DNA of 9,612 bases, taken from assembly GCA_046758085.1 (NCBI GenBank), contig JBHHZP010000138.1, positions 1 through 9,612 of the forward strand, given 5' to 3'. This DNA is from VRUB01 sp046758085. Lineage in GTDB: Bacteria; Pseudomonadota; Gammaproteobacteria; Acidiferrobacterales; SPGG2. Positions 7,058-9,612 of the stretch are shown one piece after another (the stretch's first letter is position 1; each line of letters begins with the position of its first letter). The notes beneath the pieces are model-generated. The model worked only from the letters and a program-made list of their open reading frames with translations. It was not told the DNA's origin and did not search any database. A program made the translations under genes and the position numbers.

Positions 7058-8347
7058 TTATCCCCCTGTAGCCGCATCCTGACGCACTCGATCAATGACG
7101 CCAACGGGTTGCGAGAAGGTTTCATAAAGAAAAACGAGTTTTTGCCATTCGGGATTGACTGTGAGCTCGTGCCGTACCCTGATGACGTTACGCCGAAGCC
7201 GACTGTACAATCTGCGGTCACAGGCCATCGCGTTCAGAGCATTCGCTATGCTCTCCGGGTCATCGTTGTCGAACATTATTCCGACACCCCATTCCCCAAC
7301 AATGCGTTCAACTTCGGGATATCTAGCAGCCAAGATCGGCACCCCGGCAAAAATGTACTCGAAGATTTTGTTGCCAAGCGCGTAATGAAAGTTAAGGCAG
7401 ACATCGGCCACAGTATAGAGTCCTGCGTCTGCACCGCGGCATGACGCGACGATACACTCAGGTGAGACTGGTGGCAAAACGAACAGTCTGTCTGTCACTT
7501 CATAGTCCATCGCCAACTTTCGCCAGATCGGGCCATAAATGTGGTGACCCATTCCACGGACCGCGAGAGCCACACTTGGTGCCCGGCTCAGCGCCTGTAT
7601 GACCTTATCAATGTTGCGGTGCGGCCCCAAAGACCCCACGTAGATCACCAGAAAATGCTCTCGCGCTAATCCGAGCTCCTCGCGGAGATCCCTCTCACTG
7701 TTGAGACTTCCCTCAACAATAGGAACATTACGAACTATTACAATGTCTCGGTTAATCTGTAGTGCCTCGCGCATCGCTTGCGCCAGCGAAAGCGACGTGG
7801 TCACTATAGCCGACGCATGCTGCAGGACGAGCCTCTCGACGCGCCGATACACGGCCCGCTTAAGCGGCGCAAGCCGCTTAAATCTGTTATGCCTGTTATT
7901 CCACGATCCGCCCTCCGAGCTCCACTCATGCATATCGCTGACGATGAAACCACCAGTCTTAGCAGCTGCTAAGAGTCCCATCAGTGAAGTATTTAAATCA
8001 TGACAATGATAAACGTGCGCTTCCGACTTCACGGCCGCGCGAAACATTTGCGTATCAAAGCAGTACGGGAAGTAGGTGGTCGTGCCTGAAAGCCCAGTTG
8101 ACAGAAACGACACCCTCTTGTGCCAACCGTGGTCGACATCTGCGACATTCTCAGCATCCGCGGGCTTAATCAGCAATACGTCGTAACCTGCCTCTGCAAG
8201 CGTCGTAGCGGCCCACCGTATCCTGCCGTCATACCTCACGGCGACGTATGACAACATGGTAACCTTCCGTTGGCCATCTTCAGTGGATCTCCGCCGTCCG
8301 ATTCTCTTGCGGCCATAACCCAGAAACCAGATGACGAGATATGCCAT
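7058..8347 (-). CDS. GT4-type glycosyltransferase, 5' end abutting an IS remnant
   Basis: This is a group 1 glycosyltransferase of about 430 residues from ATG 8347. It opens with a hydrophobic stretch (MAYLVIWFLGYGRKR) that could bind the membrane, then the first Rossmann strand KVTMLSYVAVRYDGRIRWAA. VYHCHDLNTSLMGLLAAAK and SDMHEWSSEG match the HDLN/DxHE pair of this GT4 subgroup. The C-terminal domain has LVIYVGSLGPHRNIDKVIQA, AVRGMGHHIYG and the donor-binding block GNKIFEYIFAGVPILAARYP. The start is uncertain: GGAAGG lies 5 bases before ATG 8257, but starting there would clip the first strand (KVTML). Protein-like sequence also continues upstream of 8347 (IKGHYPLSRLLRLLVRIPYQ) as far as the IS at about 8440, and the frame runs into the IS to 8548. 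The native start may have been lost to the insertion. A 9-bp perfect hairpin (7860-7881) lies inside the gene. Stop TAA 7060-7058. Confidence 0.85.
   Translation of the reverse strand: MAYLVIWFLGYGRKRIGRRRSTEDGQRKVTMLSYVAVRYDGRIRWAATTLAEAGYDVLLIKPADAENVADVDHGWHKRVSFLSTGLSGTTTYFPYCFDTQMFRAAVKSEAHVYHCHDLNTSLMGLLAAAKTGGFIVSDMHEWSSEGGSWNNRHNRFKRLAPLKRAVYRRVERLVLQHASAIVTTSLSLAQAMREALQINRDIVIVRNVPIVEGSLNSERDLREELGLAREHFLVIYVGSLGPHRNIDKVIQALSRAPSVALAVRGMGHHIYGPIWRKLAMDYEVTDRLFVLPPVSPECIVASCRGADAGLYTVADVCLNFHYALGNKIFEYIFAGVPILAARYPEVERIVGEWGVGIMFDNDDPESIANALNAMACDRRLYSRLRRNVIRVRHELTVNPEWQKLVFLYETFSQPVGVIDRVRQDAATGG
7860..7881. repeat. Perfect 9-bp inverted repeat with a 4-base loop inside the GT4 gene
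   Basis: TTAAGCGGC, loop GCAA (plus strand), GCCGCTTAA. On the coding strand the loop is TTGC. It encodes FKRLAPLKR of the glycosyltransferase and also contains a direct AAGCGG repeat. No function is evident. Confidence 0.6.
8258..8268 (-). promoter_or_regulatory. Strong ribosome binding site before an internal ATG
   Basis: GGAAGG (8268-8263) and 5 bases before ATG 8257 on the minus strand, inside the annotated GT4 frame. If the upstream start was destroyed by the IS, this site could give a protein lacking about 30 residues including the hydrophobic segment. Confidence 0.4.
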
Positions 8348-8439
8348 CTGTAATAGATTCCATCCTTGATATGGAATGCGAACAAGAAGGCGTAGCAGGC
8401 GCGAAAGCGGATAGTGACCCTTGATGAGATTGATATTTG

Positions 8440-8530
8440 TCAGTTCCGGCAGAGTAATTCCTCCAGTGTCCAGCGGTGGTCGGTGAGCCCAGCGGCCATT
8501 GCCGGGGTCCGGGGGACCCAACGGCGCCTC
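8440..8530 (-). mobile_element. Transposase tail of a second IS type fused to the IS630 remnant
   Basis: The last 27 codons of the transposase frame read RWVPRTPAMAAGLTDHRWTL and end EELLCRN. From memory, the block TPAMAAGLTDHxWTxEEL closes IS1-like DDE transposases (after an HNFxRxHxTL segment) and is not part of IS630 proteins. I therefore read 8440 to about 8530 as the 3' end of a different element joined in frame to the IS630 body. The 5' remainder of this second element is missing. Confidence 0.5.
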
Positions 8531-8538
8531 GAGTGCTG

Positions 8539-8560
8539 CGCCACCCACCGCTGGGTGGCG
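8539..8560. repeat. 9-bp inverted repeat beside the IS chimera junction
   Basis: CGCCACCCA, loop CCGC, TGGGTGGCG, within codons for TQRWVAQ of the transposase and about 10-20 bases from the point where IS630-like sequence stops. A second small inverted repeat, GGGTCC/GGACCC (8505-8510 with 8514-8519), lies on the other side of the junction. Confidence 0.6.
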
Positions 8561-9441
8561 GCCGAGACATGCACGGGGTGCTCATCGACAATGAGAAAGA
8601 CCTTCCGGCCTGCCTGGCGAAGCAGCCGGCGCAAGAACCCCACGAACACGGCCGCCGTGAACGTCCGCTCGAAGACCATGAACACCAACTGTCCGCGGTT
8701 GGTGATGGCCGAGATCCTGTGGCACCGGAATCTCTTCCCGGTCTCGGGAATGACGGGCGTCTGGCCGCGGCGACCCCAGGAACGGCCCGCCTGGTGATCC
8801 GAGCGCATCCCCGTTTCATCGCCCCAGAAGATCGTCGCGCCTTCGCGCTGGGCCCGGGCCCGGATGGCCGGATACTCCTCCGTCAGCCACCGGCGCACCG
8901 CCTCGGGGTCCTGCTCGTAGGCCCGCCGCAAAGGCTTCTGCGGCGTGAAGCCCCACCGCTTCAGGTAGCGGCCCACCGTCCAGACAGAGAGCCGGAGGCC
9001 GAATCGGTGGGCGATGAGGTCCCGCACTGCCTCGCGGGTCCAGAGCGCAAAGGGCAGCTTGAGCTGATCGGGACAGCGCTCGGTGAGCAGGCGGACGATC
9101 GTCGCCGCCTGCCACGGCGCCAGGCGGAGGGCCGTCCCCGCGGGCGCGACCGCAGCGCTCGGGCCCCCCCTTCCCGCCAGCGCCGGTGCCAGGCGTTGAC
9201 AGATCGCCGCGAGACCCCAAAGACGTGCCCCGCCTGGGCCTGGGACATCCCGGCGCGGACGGCACGCAGGACGCGCTGCCGCAAGGCGTCCTGCGCCCCA
9301 GGAGACAAACATCGCGTATCGAGACGCCTCATGTCTCGAAGCATAGCAGAAACAGTTCAACATGAGCAACATTTTATGCTCCGATTAATAGTAGTCATTA
9401 AGCTCAGAGTTTCGGCAACTTGTTCCAGAGCCTCCAAGTAG

Positions 9442-9612
9442 TTAGCGTGAGCGGATTTCATCCACCGCCTCCAGCATGCTTTCTCTTGAAGCGAACACTT
9501 CTTCAGAAACCTTCGCGATGATCTTGCCACCAAATTGAAAAACATGACGATTCCAAAAGTTATTACCGAGAGCAATAAATTGTGAACGCGTTACGCTGCA
9601 GCATATGCCACA
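9442..9612 (-). CDS. 3' end of an unrecognised gene (partial, possibly frameshifted)
   Basis: The frame entering from the right edge is open from 9612 to TAA 9444-9442 and ends FGGKIIAKVSEEVFASRESM, then LEAVDEIRSR. The helical, charged end looks protein-like, but I do not recognise the family. The frame one base over carries HANYLEALEQVAETLSL and stays open to 9357, so the true end may lie there if one base is extra near 9445. Composition is AT-rich (40% GC in 9541-9600), unlike the IS and the 1-4020 block. By position it would be the gene upstream of the IS and GT4 in the same polysaccharide locus. Confidence 0.35.
   Translation of the reverse strand, partial: CGICCSVTRSQFIALGNNFWNRHVFQFGGKIIAKVSEEVFASRESMLEAVDEIRSR

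Larger units (their letters stand above)
8440..9344 (-). pseudogene. IS630-type transposase, frameshifted and C-terminally replaced
   Basis: The N-terminal part (ATG 9344, or 9332) has a helix-turn-helix, MSQAQAGHVFGVSRRSVNAW (about residues 33-52), ending in LRSRPRGRP, as in IS630-family transposases. At 9128-9132 one base is missing; the next frame continues LRLAPWQAATIVRLLTERCP, WTREAVRDLI, and the DDE core: FWGDETGMRSD (first catalytic D) and FLIVDEHPVHVSAATQRWVA (second D). The third block, normally LPxYSPxLNPxE, is absent. After VAQHSRR the frame changes to PRTPAMAAGLTDHRWTLEEL and stops at 8442-8440. Repaired, it is about 301 residues against roughly 340 for a typical member. It cannot be an active transposase as written. 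GC is 62% in 8581-8640, above both flanks. A -1 programmed shift is an alternative to an indel, but no classic slippery heptamer stands at the switch. Confidence 0.82.
8440..9373 (-). mobile_element. Composite IS remnant (IS630-like body, IS1-like 3' end)
   Basis: The GC-rich block lies between an AT-richer unknown gene and the moderate-GC GT4 gene. Ends are not well defined: CAGTTCCGGCAGAG (about 8440-8453 on the plus strand) and the outward reading of the other end, CTGTTTCTGCTATG (about 9358-9345), match at 9 of 14 positions only, too weak to call terminal repeats. No convincing TA target duplication is seen, as expected if the left end comes from another element. The boundaries given are those of the recognisable transposase plus a short flank. 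Confidence 0.6.

Noticed and set aside
9120..9140. Programmed -1 frameshift in the transposase
   Set aside because: Some IS elements use one and the direction fits, but there is no X-XXY-YYZ slippery heptamer at the switch, and the element is already defective at its 3' end; an indel is simpler.
8476..9441. Long plus-strand open frame (321 codons) opposite the transposase
   Set aside because: It mirrors the GC-rich minus-strand transposase, is rich in Arg/Pro/Ala and shows no family motif; the minus strand carries clear IS630 blocks.
1..9612. CRISPR array, tRNA, rRNA, toxin-antitoxin or defence system
   Set aside because: No regularly spaced repeats, no cloverleaf-like or ribosomal sequence, and no small gene pair of that kind were seen; the content is glycan biosynthesis plus an IS remnant.

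Overview
This window is a stretch of a bacterial surface-polysaccharide (O-antigen, capsule or exopolysaccharide type) biosynthesis locus. Every gene I can support lies on the minus strand, so transcription runs from high to low coordinates. The cargo is glycosyltransferases (four GT4-type, one of them truncated, and one GT2-type) and SAM-dependent methyltransferases (four full-length or near full-length, plus one C-terminal remnant). The host is not identifiable with confidence. GTG and TTG starts, GC-rich genes and tight GTGA-type overlaps fit a GC-rich bacterium. I see no sugar-nucleotide synthesis gene, flippase or polymerase, so the rest of the locus must lie outside the window.

Layout in transcription order: 9612-9442, the 3' end of an unrecognised AT-richer gene; 9344-8440, a decayed insertion-sequence remnant (IS630-type transposase, frameshifted, missing its last catalytic region and ending in what looks like an IS1-like transposase tail); 8347-7058, a GT4 glycosyltransferase whose 5' end abuts the IS; 7019-6289, a methyltransferase broken by a frameshift and an amber stop; 6243-5296 and 5253-4450, two intact methyltransferases; 4431-~3990, the N-terminal third of a GT4; ~4003-3812, the C-terminal end of a different methyltransferase; 3807-2842, an intact GT2; 2851-1607, a GT4 with two compensating single-base frameshifts; 1497-569, a methyltransferase with an N-terminal zinc-ribbon-like motif and one frameshift; 572-1, the N-terminal part of a further GT4 cut by the window edge.

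Base composition is mosaic. Counting single 60-base lines by hand: 3001-3060 is 70% GC and 3961-4020 is 72%; 4201-4260 is 47%, 5281-5340 is 45% and 6481-6540 is 47%; 8581-8640 (IS) is 62%; 9541-9600 is 40%. The change near 4000-4020 coincides with the GT4/methyltransferase junction, which marks it as a recombination or deletion breakpoint between two cassettes.

Together the genes would add several sugars to a lipid-linked glycan and methylate it at several positions. Five reading frames carry single-base indels (one gene has two), and one also has a nonsense codon. This is either real decay of an accessory locus or uncorrected sequencing error, and the two should be separated before any gene is called dead. 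I found no CRISPR array, tRNA, rRNA or new defence-type system.
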